DNA of 64,000 nt, taken from Planotetraspora sp. A-T 1434 (GTDB lineage Bacteria; Actinomycetota; Actinomycetes; Streptosporangiales; Streptosporangiaceae). Under the pieces are notes generated by a model. The model was not told the origin of the DNA and did not search any database. It was given only the letters and a program-made list of their open reading frames with translations. The stretch spans positions 186,001 to 250,000 of the forward strand of contig NZ_JAOEGB010000006.1 in the NCBI RefSeq assembly GCF_025420585.1. The letters are read 5' to 3'. The translations under genes and the position numbers were made by a program. The first letter of the stretch is position 1. Each line of letters opens with the position of its first letter. This document shows positions 25,934-35,183 of this stretch, piece by piece.

Positions 25934-28900
25934 ATGTCTTCCCATTACTTCCGCTCTCTTCCCGCGCAGGTCGACCTGCCGGCCCTCGAACGCGAGGTGC
26001 TCGAACGCTGGCGGGACGGGAAGGTGTTCGAGCGCTCCCTGGAGCAGAACGCGGACGGCCCCTCCTGGGTGTTCTACGAGGGCCCGCCCACGGCGAACGG
26101 CATGCCGGGCGTCCACCACGTCGAGGCCCGCGTCTTCAAGGACGTCTTCCCCCGCTACAAGTCCATGCGCGGCTACCACGTCCCCCGCAAGGCCGGCTGG
26201 GACTGCCACGGCCTGCCCGTGGAGGTCGCCGTCGAGAAGGAGCTCGGCCTCTCCGGCAAGCCCGAGATCGAGGCGTACGGCATCGCCGAGTTCAACGCCC
26301 GCTGCCGCGAGTCGGTCCTGCGGCACGTCGACGCGTTCGAGGAGATGACCGAGCGGATGGGCTACTGGGTCGACATGTCCCAGGCCTACCGCACGATGGA
26401 CCCGTCGTACGTCGAGGCCGTCTGGTGGTCGCTCAAGACCATCTGGGACAAGGACCTGCTGTTCCGCGACTTCCGGATCACGCCCTACTGCCCGCGCTGC
26501 GGCACCGGCCTGTCCGATCACGAGCTGGGCCAGCCGGGCGGTTACGAGACCGTCTCCAGCCCGTCGGTTTACGTGCGGATGCCCGCCACGTCCGGCCCGC
26601 TCGCCGAGCTGGGCGCCTCTCTCCTGGTGTGGACCACCACCCCGTGGACCCTGGTGTCCAACACGGCGGTGGCCGTGCACCCCGAGGTGACCTATGTGGC
26701 GGCGCGCCACGGCGACGAGGTGCTGGTGGTGGCCGAGCCGCTGCTGGAGCGGGTCCTCGGCGACGACGCCGAGGTGGTGGCCTCCTTCGTCGGCGCGGAT
26801 CTGGAGCACACGACCTACTCGCGGCCGTTCGACCTGGTCGACATCCCGGGCGCGCACTATGTCGTCCTGGGCGACTACGTCACCATCGAGGACGGCACCG
26901 GCCTGGTCCACCAGGCTCCCGCGTTCGGCGCCGACGACATGACCGTCTGCAAGCGGTACGGCCTGCCGGTCGTCAATCCGGTCGGGCCCGACGGCCGGTT
27001 CCTCCCGGACGTTCCGCTCGTGGGCGGCCTGTTCTTCAAGGACGCCGACGAGCCGCTCACCGAGGACCTGCGCGAGCGCGGCCTGCTCTTCCGAGGCGGG
27101 CACTTCGAGCACAGCTACCCCCACTGCTGGCGCTGCCACACGCCGCTGCTCTACTACGCCCTGCCGTCCTGGTACATCAGGACCACCTCGATCAAGGACC
27201 AGCTTCTCGCCGAGAACGAGCGGACCAACTGGTTCCCCGAGACGATCAAGAACGGCCGTTACGGCGAGTGGCTCCGGGGCAACGTCGACTGGGCGCTGTC
27301 CCGCTCCAGATACTGGGGCACGCCGCTGCCGCTGTGGATCTGCTCGGTGGACGAGTCGCACGTCACCTGCGTCGGCTCCCTGAAGGAGCTCGGCAGGCAC
27401 GCCGGCATGGACCTGTCCGCGCTCGACCCGCACCGGCCGTACGTCGACGACGTGACCTTCCCCTGTCCCACCTGTGGCGGGGAGGCCAGGCGCGTCCCCG
27501 ACGTGATCGACGTGTGGTACGACTCCGGCGCCATGCCGTTCGCCCAGTGGGGCGCGCCGCATCGCAACGAGGACGTCTTCGAGAGGTCCTACCCGGCCCA
27601 GTTCATCTGCGAGGCCATCGACCAGACCCGCGGCTGGTTCTACTCGCTGATGGCCGTCGGCACGCTGGTCTTCGGCAGGTCGTCGTACGAGAACGTCCTG
27701 TGCCTCGGCCTGATCCTCGCCGAGGACGGCCGGAAGATGAGCAAGCACCTCGGCAACGTGCTCCAGCCCATGCCTCTGATGGAGCAGCACGGCGCGGACT
27801 CCCTCCGCTGGTACATGGCCACCTCCGGCTCCCCCTGGGCGCCCCGGCGGATCGGCCACGCCGCCCTGGAGGAGATCGTCAGGAAGGTCCTGCTGACCTA
27901 CTGGAACACCGCGTCGTTCTTCACGCTCTACGCCAACGCCGAGTCGTGGTCGCCGGACCGGCTCTCCGAGGCCCCGGCGTACGGCGAGCGCCCGCTGATC
28001 GACCGGTGGGCCCTGGCCGAGCTGCACCGGACGGTCGCCGAGGTCACGGCGTCGCTGGAGGAGTTCGACACGACCCGGGCCGGCCGCCGCCTGGCGGACT
28101 TCCTGGACGACCTGTCGAACTGGTACGTCCGGCGGTCCCGCCGCCGGTTCTGGTCGGGCGAGGCGTCGGCGTTCGCCACGCTCTACGAGTGCCTGGAGAC
28201 CGTCACCCGGCTGATGGCGCCGCTGGTGCCGTTCCTCACCGACTACGTGTGGGACGTGCTCCGCGGAGCCGACGCCCCGCCGTCGGTCCACCTGGCCACC
28301 TGGCCGGAGGTGAACAGCACGCTGCTCGACCCGGTCCTGTCGGAGCGGATGGCGCTGGTCCGCCGCCTCGTCGAGCTGGGCCGCTCCGCCCGCGCCTCGT
28401 CGTCGGTCAAGACCCGCCAGCCGCTTGGCCGGGCCCTGATCGGCGCACCGGGCTGGGCCACCCTCCCGGGCGAGCTGCGCGAGCTGATCGCCGACGAGCT
28501 GAACGTCCAGAGGCTGGAGGACATGTCCGGATTCTCGGCCGACCTGGTGACCTTCACCGTCAAGCCGAACTTCCGGGCCCTCGGCAAGCGGTTCGGGTCA
28601 CAAACCAAGCTGGTGGCCGGCGCCGTCAGCGGCGCCGACCCCGCCGCCCTGGCCCAGGCCCTCCGGTCCGGTACGGCCGCCGCCGTCGACGCCGGAGAGC
28701 TGGGCGTCGTCGAGCTGGGCCCGGACGACGTGATCGTCACCGAGCAGCCGAGGACGGGCTGGGCCGTGGAGACCGGCGCGATCGACACCGGGACCGGCGA
28801 GACCGTCGCGCTCGACCTGGCGATCACCGACGAGCTGCGCCGTGCGGGCCTGGTCCGCGAGGTCATCCGCCTCGTCCAGGACGCCAGGAAGTCGACCGGC

Positions 28901-29092
28901 CTGTCCATCACCGACCGGATCGACCTGTGGTGGTCGGCCGACGGCGACCTGGCGGAGGCCCTGCGCGGCGGCGGCCAGACCGTCGCCGACGAGGTGCTGG
29001 CGGCGAGCCTCACCGAGGGCTCCCCCGACGAGGATCTGCCCCGGCAGGAGGACGCCGACCTCGGCCTGACGTTCCACCTCCGCAAGGCCTGA
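25934..29092 (+). CDS. ileS: Isoleucyl-tRNA synthetase
   Basis: 1052 residues from the ATG at 25934 (SSHYFRSLPAQVDLPALE). A class I synthetase: the HIGH-like site lies in PPTANGMPGVHH, the CP1 editing domain has TTTPWTLVSN, the catalytic core ends with KMSKH in GRKMSKHLGN, and a long C-terminal anticodon-binding part follows. KMSKH, the GVHH form and the overall length resemble the eukaryote-like IleS of mycobacteria, a group known to be weakly sensitive to mupirocin; sensitivity here is only inferred. GGAGG stands 12 bases upstream of the start, after the T-box. The gene ends in a strong hairpin. Confidence 0.97.
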   Translation: MSSHYFRSLPAQVDLPALEREVLERWRDGKVFERSLEQNADGPSWVFYEGPPTANGMPGVHHVEARVFKDVFPRYKSMRGYHVPRKAGWDCHGLPVEVAVEKELGLSGKPEIEAYGIAEFNARCRESVLRHVDAFEEMTERMGYWVDMSQAYRTMDPSYVEAVWWSLKTIWDKDLLFRDFRITPYCPRCGTGLSDHELGQPGGYETVSSPSVYVRMPATSGPLAELGASLLVWTTTPWTLVSNTAVAVHPEVTYVAARHGDEVLVVAEPLLERVLGDDAEVVASFVGADLEHTTYSRPFDLVDIPGAHYVVLGDYVTIEDGTGLVHQAPAFGADDMTVCKRYGLPVVNPVGPDGRFLPDVPLVGGLFFKDADEPLTEDLRERGLLFRGGHFEHSYPHCWRCHTPLLYYALPSWYIRTTSIKDQLLAENERTNWFPETIKNGRYGEWLRGNVDWALSRSRYWGTPLPLWICSVDESHVTCVGSLKELGRHAGMDLSALDPHRPYVDDVTFPCPTCGGEARRVPDVIDVWYDSGAMPFAQWGAPHRNEDVFERSYPAQFICEAIDQTRGWFYSLMAVGTLVFGRSSYENVLCLGLILAEDGRKMSKHLGNVLQPMPLMEQHGADSLRWYMATSGSPWAPRRIGHAALEEIVRKVLLTYWNTASFFTLYANAESWSPDRLSEAPAYGERPLIDRWALAELHRTVAEVTASLEEFDTTRAGRRLADFLDDLSNWYVRRSRRRFWSGEASAFATLYECLETVTRLMAPLVPFLTDYVWDVLRGADAPPSVHLATWPEVNSTLLDPVLSERMALVRRLVELGRSARASSSVKTRQPLGRALIGAPGWATLPGELRELIADELNVQRLEDMSGFSADLVTFTVKPNFRALGKRFGSQTKLVAGAVSGADPAALAQALRSGTAAAVDAGELGVVELGPDDVIVTEQPRTGWAVETGAIDTGTGETVALDLAITDELRRAGLVREVIRLVQDARKSTGLSITDRIDLWWSADGDLAEALRGGGQTVADEVLAASLTEGSPDEDLPRQEDADLGLTFHLRKA

Positions 29093-29101
29093 CCGAACGA
29101 G

Positions 29102-29139
29102 AAGACCCCGTCAAGCGCATACGGCTTGGCGGGGTCTTT
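29102..29139 (+). terminator. Intrinsic terminator after ileS
   Basis: AAGACCCCGTCAAGC (29102-29116) pairs with GCTTGGCGGGGTCTTT (29124-29139), with one G-T wobble and a short loop, and ends in three T. The next gene is on the other strand and ends just beyond, so the hairpin may serve both. Confidence 0.8.
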
Positions 29140-29163
29140 CGCATGTCCGTCGCGGAACGGAAC

Positions 29164-30882
29164 TTATCGGGCCTGACAGACCGAGCAGTGGGTGAGGCCG
29201 GCCTCTTCGGCGTCCTCCCGGGTCATGACCTCGATGCCGGCGTCGTCCATGCCGGCGATCAGGGGGCACTCCGAGCTGTGGTATCGGCGGGTGCCGACCA
29301 TGACCTTCACCGATCCCGGAGGCGTGGCGCCGATCCTGCGGGTCTCGATCGTGTGGTCGCCCTCGTCGTCTTCGGACGCGCCCTCGTCGCCGGCCTGCTG
29401 TACGGGACTGGACACGGAGGTGGAGCCGGAAGGGACCGTGAACCCGGCGCGCCCGGGTTCCTCGGTCTCGGCCGGCTCCACCGGCTTCGTGTTCGCCGTC
29501 CGGTCCTCGGCCGCATCCACCGCGTCGTCGGCGTCGTCGGCGTCATTGGCGTCGTCGGCCTCGTCCGAGCCAGCGGTGTCGTGGCTATCGGCGGTGTCGC
29601 GGGTGTGGTCAGCGTCGTCAGCGGCCGGCTCGGGCGCGGCCGGTGCGGGCTCGGGCTCGGGCTCGGATTTATCCGCCTTGTCGGCCTTGTCTGCCTTGAA
29701 CCAGTCGGACTGGGGCGGTGCCGATTCCGTGTCCACGGACGTGGTGTCTTCGGATGTGGTGTCCTCGGGCACGGTCGCGTCGGGTTCTGGCCGGGCGGCC
29801 TCTGGTTTGCCGGCCCACCCGGACATGCCCCAGCCGGACGTCGCCCAAGGGGACCGGGCGGTCTCCGTCTCAGGCGTCGGCTCCAGCGGGGAGGAGGGAG
29901 ACGCGTCGCGCTTGAACCAGTCGAGAGGGGCCGACTGGGGCTTGATCACCGGGATCTCCCCCGTGTCGGGTTCCGGGGCGTCGGACTCGGCGGTGTCCGG
30001 TTCCACGGCCACAGGGCCCACGGTCACAGGGCCGGCGGTGACAGGACCGGCGGTGACAGGGCCGGCGGTCACGGGGTCGGCGGTGACAGAGCCGGCGGTG
30101 TCCGGTTCCACGGCCACAGGGTCGGCGGTCACGGGGTCGGCGGTGACGGGTCCGGCAGTGATGGGTCCAGGGGTGACGGGTCCGGCAGTGGCCTCCGGTG
30201 TGACCGGCTCGGGCTTGGCGGGCTGCGGGACGACCGCGGCCGGCGTGCCGAGAGGGCTCTCCCGGTTCTCCCGGCTCTCCCGGCTCTCCGCCAGGTCCTC
30301 GGCGTCGCCCGCCGGACGGGCGGATGCCTCCGGCAGGCAGGTGGTGCAGGGGGTGAAGCCCTCCTCGCGGGCTTCCTCGTGGGTCAGCTCCTCGACCTCG
30401 CGCCCCACGAGCTGCCGGCAGTTCGGCAGGTGGAAGCGCTTGCGGCCGGGGATGACCAGCACGATGGTCTCAGGGCCGAGACCGCGACCGGCGCTGGCCG
30501 GTGGACGGGTGATCGGCGCCGTCGCCGGGACCCGCGGCGACGGGAACGTGTGCGGCGGCAACCCCCCGTGATGCGTGACCGGCGGCACCGCCACCATGGG
30601 CGAGGCCACCGGATGGGCCGGCGCCCCGCCGTACACAGAGGCGCCGGTATGCGCCAACTGCGGGACGGGGGAACCCTGGGGGGTGAGAACCGGCCCGTCG
30701 GCGGCGCGTCCGCCGGCGGGGAACAGCTCATGGCGCCTCAGTAGAGCCCCGATCAGCAGGCAGACCGCAGAGAGCACGCTGATCACGATCGACCACATCA
30801 CGAGAAAAGCCTTCGCCAGGACAACGCCCGCGATGAGCAGGACGATGGCGGCGAGCACCAGTGCGGCGCTGATGAGGATCAC
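29164..30882 (-). CDS. Membrane protein with two Ada-like Cys/His zinc modules and a repetitive acidic linker
   Basis: 572 residues, not recognised as a named family. Two N-terminal membrane spans (2-23 and 27-47) are followed by a Pro-rich stretch. Module A (~140-184) has His151, Cys155, Cys179 and Cys182 (FHLPNCRQLVG, then FTPCTTCLP). A ~330-residue linker follows, with (A/T)GPVT/ADPVT pentapeptide repeats and acidic Asp/Glu/Ala runs. Module B is the last ~45 residues, with His535, Cys539, Cys566 and Cys569 (YHSSECPLIAG, then LTHCSVCQ). The HxxxC...CxxC pattern resembles the small zinc domain at the C-termini of some extracellular nucleases and in Ada. The gene lies 32 bases downstream of divIVA on the same strand, so a link with polar growth is possible but unproven. 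GTG start at 30882. Confidence 0.75.
   Translation of the reverse strand: MILISAALVLAAIVLLIAGVVLAKAFLVMWSIVISVLSAVCLLIGALLRRHELFPAGGRAADGPVLTPQGSPVPQLAHTGASVYGGAPAHPVASPMVAVPPVTHHGGLPPHTFPSPRVPATAPITRPPASAGRGLGPETIVLVIPGRKRFHLPNCRQLVGREVEELTHEEAREEGFTPCTTCLPEASARPAGDAEDLAESRESRENRESPLGTPAAVVPQPAKPEPVTPEATAGPVTPGPITAGPVTADPVTADPVAVEPDTAGSVTADPVTAGPVTAGPVTAGPVTVGPVAVEPDTAESDAPEPDTGEIPVIKPQSAPLDWFKRDASPSSPLEPTPETETARSPWATSGWGMSGWAGKPEAARPEPDATVPEDTTSEDTTSVDTESAPPQSDWFKADKADKADKSEPEPEPAPAAPEPAADDADHTRDTADSHDTAGSDEADDANDADDADDAVDAAEDRTANTKPVEPAETEEPGRAGFTVPSGSTSVSSPVQQAGDEGASEDDEGDHTIETRRIGATPPGSVKVMVGTRRYHSSECPLIAGMDDAGIEVMTREDAEEAGLTHCSVCQAR
29990..30190. repeat. 15-bp coding repeat region in the two-zinc-module gene
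   Basis: Degenerate units of the type ggcggtgacagggcc, period 15 bp, give the AGPVT/ADPVT pentapeptides; the tract is interrupted by AVEPDTAGS segments. Thr and Pro at fixed spacing suggest an extended linker. Confidence 0.75.
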
Positions 30883-30914
30883 TGGGGGTTTCTCCGGGGT
30901 GGGGGGCCCGCTGC

Positions 30915-31778
30915 CTACCGGCGGTCGTTGTGCGGGCCCTCAGGACCCTGGAACGCGCCGGAGTGCTGCGGGGGCTCCTGGCCGAACGGGTTGGGGCCCG
31001 CAGTGATCGGCTGGCCACCGGGAGCGACGGCGTGCGCCATCGCCGGGGGGCCGCCCACGATCGGGAAGGCGCCGCTGCCCTCGGCGGAGACGTTCAGCTC
31101 GGCGAGCTGGTTCTCCAGGTACAGCTTCAGGCGGCTGCGGTACTCCCGCTCGAAGCTGCGCAGCTCCTCGACCTTGCGCTCGAGCTCGTCACGGGTCTGC
31201 ACGAGCGAGCCCATGGCCTGGCGGTGCCGCTCCTGGGCGTCGCGCTCCAGCGTCTCGGCCCGGGCGCGGGCGTCGCCGATGATCTGCTCGGCCTGGCGGC
31301 GGGCCTTGCCCAGGATGTCGTCGGCCTCGCGCCGGGCGCGGGTCACGGTCTCGTCCGCCTCGCGGCGGGCGTCGGCGATGGCCTGGTCGGCGGTCTGCTG
31401 CGCGAGGGCGAGCACGCGGGCCGCGGTGTCCATGTTGTCCTCGGCGGGCGGGAGGCCCATGCCGACGGGGACGGGCTCGGGACGGGCCGGCTCCGGGGGC
31501 TTGATCGGCTCAGGCTGGGGGGCCATCATCTCGGGCTTGGGCTCGGCGACCGGGGCGGGCGCCATCTGCATGGAACCGGCCATGCCCATGCCCCCGGGGA
31601 CCTTGCCCCTCAGGCACTCAGCCAGCTTCGCACGGAGCTCCTCGTTCTCCTGAATGAGTCGGTCGAGCTCGGCCTCGACCTCGTCGAGGAACGCGTCAAC
31701 CTCCTCCTCGTCGTACCCCGGCCTGAGCCGGGTGGTACTGAACTGCTTGTTCCGCACATCAGCGGGCGTCAACGGCAT
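30915..31778 (-). CDS. divIVA: DivIVA/Wag31 polar-growth protein
   Basis: 287 residues. The N-terminal membrane-binding segment MPLTPADVRNKQFSTTRLRPGYDEEEVDAFLDEVEAELD is split here into its two recognisable parts: PADVRNKQFSTTR, and then GYDEEEVDAFL. Coiled coils run over ~33-60 and ~125-225, separated by a Met/Pro-rich linker. DivIVA marks hyphal tips and recruits the elongation machinery; in actinobacteria it is often phosphorylated by Ser/Thr kinases. ATG start with GGAG upstream. It is the usual last gene of the division cluster, but here one more gene follows. Confidence 0.95.
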   Translation of the reverse strand: MPLTPADVRNKQFSTTRLRPGYDEEEVDAFLDEVEAELDRLIQENEELRAKLAECLRGKVPGGMGMAGSMQMAPAPVAEPKPEMMAPQPEPIKPPEPARPEPVPVGMGLPPAEDNMDTAARVLALAQQTADQAIADARREADETVTRARREADDILGKARRQAEQIIGDARARAETLERDAQERHRQAMGSLVQTRDELERKVEELRSFEREYRSRLKLYLENQLAELNVSAEGSGAFPIVGGPPAMAHAVAPGGQPITAGPNPFGQEPPQHSGAFQGPEGPHNDRR

Positions 31779-31827
31779 TTGGGTCTCCTTGGCGCGCTTG
31801 GAGTCTGTCCGGCGGGACGGTACCCGA

Positions 31828-32115
31828 TCAACGAAGCGCGTTCACGACTTGGATCAAGACCAAAACCACAATGAACAGCACTGTGAAGCTCAGGTCAAAG
31901 GCCACCGTACCCAACCTGAGGGGCGGAATGAAACGGCGGAGGAATTTGAGAGGAGGATCGGTCGCCGTGTAGGTGACCTCCGCCAGCACCAGGACGACCC
32001 CCGAGGGCCGCCAGGAACGGGCGAAAGCCTGCACCGTCTCAAAGATCATTCTGCCGATCAACAGAACCAGGTACAGAGTCAGGGCGACGACCAAGATCTC
32101 GCTAACGATCCCCAC
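31828..32115 (-). CDS. yggT: YggT/YlmG family membrane protein
   Basis: 95 residues from the GTG at 32115. Two membrane spans (~5-28 and ~72-93) enclose the conserved segment TDPPLKFLRRFIPP, diagnostic of the family. YlmG-type proteins stand beside sepF in Gram-positive division clusters and are implied in septum or envelope assembly. A longer frame begins at 32181, but the family's length favours the start given. Confidence 0.85.
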   Translation of the reverse strand: MGIVSEILVVALTLYLVLLIGRMIFETVQAFARSWRPSGVVLVLAEVTYTATDPPLKFLRRFIPPLRLGTVAFDLSFTVLFIVVLVLIQVVNALR

Positions 32116-32198
32116 GGTCCAGCCCCGCCTCCATCTGGGTCCACTGCCTCCGGTCCCATTGGGTACCGCTCGGCCGGTCACTGTTCATAGATGGAACT

Positions 32199-32747
32199 CT
32201 AGCTCTGGTTGAAGAAGCCTCGTTCCGCGATTCGGGCCTTGTCCTCGGCGGTCACCTCAACGTTGGCAGGGGACAACAGGAATACCTTGTTGGTAACACG
32301 TTCGATGCTGCCGTGTAGGCCAAAGACGAGACCTGCCGCGAAATCGACAAGCCGCTTCGCGTCGCTGTCAACCATCTCGGTCAGATTCATGATGACCGGA
32401 GTCCCCTCGCGGAAGTGCTCCCCGATCGTGCGCGCCTCGTTGTACGTGCGGGGGTGAAGGGTCGTGATCCGCGCCAGATCGGTCGTACGGCGCTCCAGCA
32501 CCGTCGTGGGGGGCCTGGGTGCCGGGACGGCCGTTTCGCCGTCCTCGTCGCGCTCATGGGCCGCCACATGGGCGGCCCCAGCCGCCGGGGCACCGGACGG
32601 CCCGACGACGAAGCCGCGCCTCGGCGACTCGTAGTCGTCGTCGCCGTAATCCTCGTCGCCGCCGTACTCGGTCCCGTACCTGTCGTCGTAGCGGTCGTCC
32701 TCCACGAGACCGAGGTAGACCGCCATCTTGCGCATCGCGCCGGCCAT
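32199..32747 (-). CDS. sepF: Cell division protein SepF
   Basis: 182 residues. An N-terminal amphipathic helix ([18 protein letters not shown]), a Tyr/Asp-rich linker, and the C-terminal SepF dimerisation domain (~93-180: [55 protein letters not shown]). SepF ties FtsZ to the membrane; actinobacteria have no FtsA, so it is the main anchor. GGAGG lies 10 bases before the ATG. The 118 bases upstream, to yggS, contain only a weak CCAAG/CTTGG hairpin. Confidence 0.95.
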   Translation of the reverse strand: MAGAMRKMAVYLGLVEDDRYDDRYGTEYGGDEDYGDDDYESPRRGFVVGPSGAPAAGAAHVAAHERDEDGETAVPAPRPPTTVLERRTTDLARITTLHPRTYNEARTIGEHFREGTPVIMNLTEMVDSDAKRLVDFAAGLVFGLHGSIERVTNKVFLLSPANVEVTAEDKARIAERGFFNQS

Positions 32748-32865
32748 CGCTCGTCGTCCTCCGCGTTTTCTATGGGAAGGCCAGGGCGGTAGCCGTACCC
32801 CCCTTGGAGCTCACCGCTGATCGACCTCTACCTGAGCGCGGACACCAAGGTCCACTTGGGGGACA

Positions 32866-33573
32866 TTACCTGACGAAGGGCTTCCGGCGACCGAGCAACG
32901 CCGTACCGACACGCAGGTGTGTCGCGCCGTTGGCTATCGCTTGGGCAAGATCCCCACTCATGCCCGCTGAAATCACATTCGCGGAGGGTTGTTCCTTCTG
33001 TACGGCTTCCGCCACCCCCCGCAGCCGGGCGAATGCCTCCCCCGGGTCCTCCCCGAGGGGCGCGACCGCCATGACGCCGCCCAGCCACAGGCCCTCCGCC
33101 GAGGCGATGGCGCCGGCCAGCTCGGAAACGTCCTCGGGCCGGACGCCGCCCCGGCCGCTGGGGGCCTCCGGGTCCAGCGTGACCTGGATGAGGCACCCCA
33201 CCTCACGCCCGGCCCGTACGGCCTCGCGGCTGAGCGCCTCGGCCAGCCTGAGCCGGTCGACCGAATGGACGAGGTGGGCGTAGGACACGACGGACCGGAC
33301 CTTGTTGGTCTGTAACTGCCCGATGAAGTGCCACGTGAGCGGGAGATCGGCACAGTCGGCGGCCTTCCGCGCCGCCTCCTGGTCCCGGTTCTCGCCGATG
33401 TCGGACACCCCGAGCTCCGCGAGCAGCCGCACATCAGAGGCGGGATAGGTCTTGGTCACCGCGATGAGGGTGATCTCCGACCGGGCCCTGCCCGCGGCGC
33501 GGCACGCCTCCTCGACGCGCCGCTCCACCTCTGTCAGGTTTCTCGCGATCTCCGAGCGTCGATCGTCATACAT
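32866..33573 (-). CDS. yggS: YggS/PLPBP pyridoxal-phosphate homeostasis protein
   Basis: 235 residues, a single-domain PLP barrel. The PLP-lysine lies in LIAVTKTYP; other marks are [18 protein letters not shown] and the C-terminal [12 protein letters not shown] and LRVGTALLG. It buffers free PLP and affects amino-acid balance. The start overlaps the ftsZ stop by 8 bases. In many actinomycetes a yfiH (purine nucleoside/laccase-domain) gene lies between ftsZ and yggS; here none does. Confidence 0.94.
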   Translation of the reverse strand: MYDDRRSEIARNLTEVERRVEEACRAAGRARSEITLIAVTKTYPASDVRLLAELGVSDIGENRDQEAARKAADCADLPLTWHFIGQLQTNKVRSVVSYAHLVHSVDRLRLAEALSREAVRAGREVGCLIQVTLDPEAPSGRGGVRPEDVSELAGAIASAEGLWLGGVMAVAPLGEDPGEAFARLRGVAEAVQKEQPSANVISAGMSGDLAQAIANGATHLRVGTALLGRRKPFVR

Positions 33574-34957
33574 TCGGGCCCGGTTTGAGGAAATCCGGCA
33601 CGTCCAGCTCCTCCTCCTGCTCCTCGAACACCACCGGGCGGCGGGGAGCCGGCTGGGTGACGCGCGAGGTGATGGGGGTGGGCGGCTCGGGCGTGGGACG
33701 CGGAATGGACAGCGGCCCGGTGTTCGCCGCGGCCGGCTCGGGACGCGGCGGCTCCGGCGTAACCGCAGGGGGCGGCGGCACGGCGGACACGGACGGCGCC
33801 GGGGCGGGCGCCGGGCTCACGTACGGACGCGGCGCGGGCTGCTCGGCGCGCGGCTCAGGCTTGGGAGCCGGCGCGGGGACCGGGGCCGGAGCGGGCGCGG
33901 GGACCGGCGTGGGAGCCGGGGCCGCCGCGACGGGGCGGGACGGCGGGGGCGCCGCCGGCGGGCGGGACGGCTGCGACCGCGACAGCGGGGCGGCCACCGG
34001 CTTGGTGGCGACCGGCTCGTCGAACCCGGCGGCGATGACCGTCACGCGGACCTCGTCGCCAAGCGCGTCGTCGATGACCGTGCCGAAGATGATGTTGGCG
34101 TCGGACGCCGCCGCGTTGGAGACGAGCTGGGCCGCCTCGTTGATCTCGAAGAGACCGAGGTCGGACCCGCCCGCGATGGACAGCAGCACGCCGTGGGCGC
34201 CGTCGATGCTGGCCTCCAGCAGCGGGCTGGAGACCGCCATCTCGGCGGCCGCCACGGACCGGTCGTCGCCTCTGGCGTGGCCGATGCCCATGAGGGCCGA
34301 GCCCGCGCCGGACATGACCGACTTCACATCGGCGAAGTCGAGGTTGATCAGACCCGGAGTGGTGATGAGGTCGGTGATGCCCTGGACACCGGACAGGAGC
34401 ACCTGGTCGGCGGCCTTGAAGGCGTCGAGCACGCTGACCTGGCGGTCCGAGATGGACAGCAGCCGGTCGTTCGGAATGACGATGAGCGTGTCCACCTCCT
34501 CGCGCAGGGTCTCTATGCCGGCCTCGGCCTGCATGGCCCGGCGCTTGCCCTCGAAGCTGAAGGGCCGCGTGACGACGCCGATGGTCAGGGCGCCCAGCGA
34601 TCGGGCGATACTGGCCACGACCGGCGCGCCGCCGGTGCCGGTGCCGCCGCCCTCGCCGGCGGTGACGAACACCATGTCGGCGCCCTTGATGACCTCTTCG
34701 ATCTCCTCGCGGTGGTCCTCCGCGGCCTTGCGGCCCACCTCCGGGTTGGCGCCCGCGCCGAGACCTCGGGTCAGCTCGCGCCCGACGTCGAGTTTCACAT
34801 CGGCGTCACTCATCAGCAGCGCCTGGGCGTCGGTGTTGATGGCGATGAACTCGACGCCCTTGAGTCCCTCCTCGATCATCCGGTTGACGGCGTTCACTCC
34901 GCCGCCGCCGATGCCGACGACCTTGATGACCGCGAGGTAGTTCTGCGGTGCTGCCAC
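33566..34957 (-). CDS. ftsZ: Cell division GTPase FtsZ
   Basis: 463 residues from the GTG at 34957. The tubulin-like GTP loop GGGTGTG is at 103-109; NTDAQAL and the T7 loop [11 protein letters not shown] are present. After ~315 comes a ~140-residue Pro/Ala-rich linker, longer than in most bacteria, and then the C-terminal peptide DVPDFLKPG that binds SepF. The start was chosen because [14 protein letters not shown] is the family's usual N-terminus; upstream in-frame codons are unlike it. A conserved-looking promoter palindrome lies ~60 bases upstream. Confidence 0.97.
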   Translation of the reverse strand: MAAPQNYLAVIKVVGIGGGGVNAVNRMIEEGLKGVEFIAINTDAQALLMSDADVKLDVGRELTRGLGAGANPEVGRKAAEDHREEIEEVIKGADMVFVTAGEGGGTGTGGAPVVASIARSLGALTIGVVTRPFSFEGKRRAMQAEAGIETLREEVDTLIVIPNDRLLSISDRQVSVLDAFKAADQVLLSGVQGITDLITTPGLINLDFADVKSVMSGAGSALMGIGHARGDDRSVAAAEMAVSSPLLEASIDGAHGVLLSIAGGSDLGLFEINEAAQLVSNAAASDANIIFGTVIDDALGDEVRVTVIAAGFDEPVATKPVAAPLSRSQPSRPPAAPPPSRPVAAAPAPTPVPAPAPAPVPAPAPKPEPRAEQPAPRPYVSPAPAPAPSVSAVPPPPAVTPEPPRPEPAAANTGPLSIPRPTPEPPTPITSRVTQPAPRRPVVFEEQEEELDVPDFLKPGPNV

Positions 34958-35017
34958 GACGAGGGGCCTTTCCGCTCGTTTACGTTTCGTGCGGGCGGTG
35001 CCCGCGCTGTCTCTTCT

Positions 35018-35055
35018 AACTCTCACCCTCAAGTTGAGATTTAGAGTTATGTCAA
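35018..35055 (-). promoter_or_regulatory. ftsZ promoter with a 31-bp imperfect palindrome
   Basis: TTGACA (35055-35050, minus strand) is a consensus -35. Just downstream, 35048-35018 form an imperfect inverted repeat: outer arms AACTCT and AGAGTT, inner arms CTCAA and TTGAG around a single central base. The palindrome covers the expected -10 region (TTGAGG at 17 bases), so a bound protein could block or shape this promoter. The rest of 34958-35183 shows no gene. Confidence 0.6.
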
Positions 35056-35183
35056 CCTGAGGATTGATACGGACAGTAGGGTTGCGCCTCCCCCAGGGTC
35101 AACTAACCGCGCCGCAAGGCCGTCCGGCGTGTCGCGCACTGTCCCATTCGCACGCTCCCCCTCCGTGCGGCCGGTGAGAAATC

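Noticed and set aside
25621-30744. A 1707-codon plus-strand frame across ileS and the zinc-module gene
   Set aside because: Arg/Gly/Pro-rich shadow in another frame of ileS; it spans the T-box and the ileS terminator.
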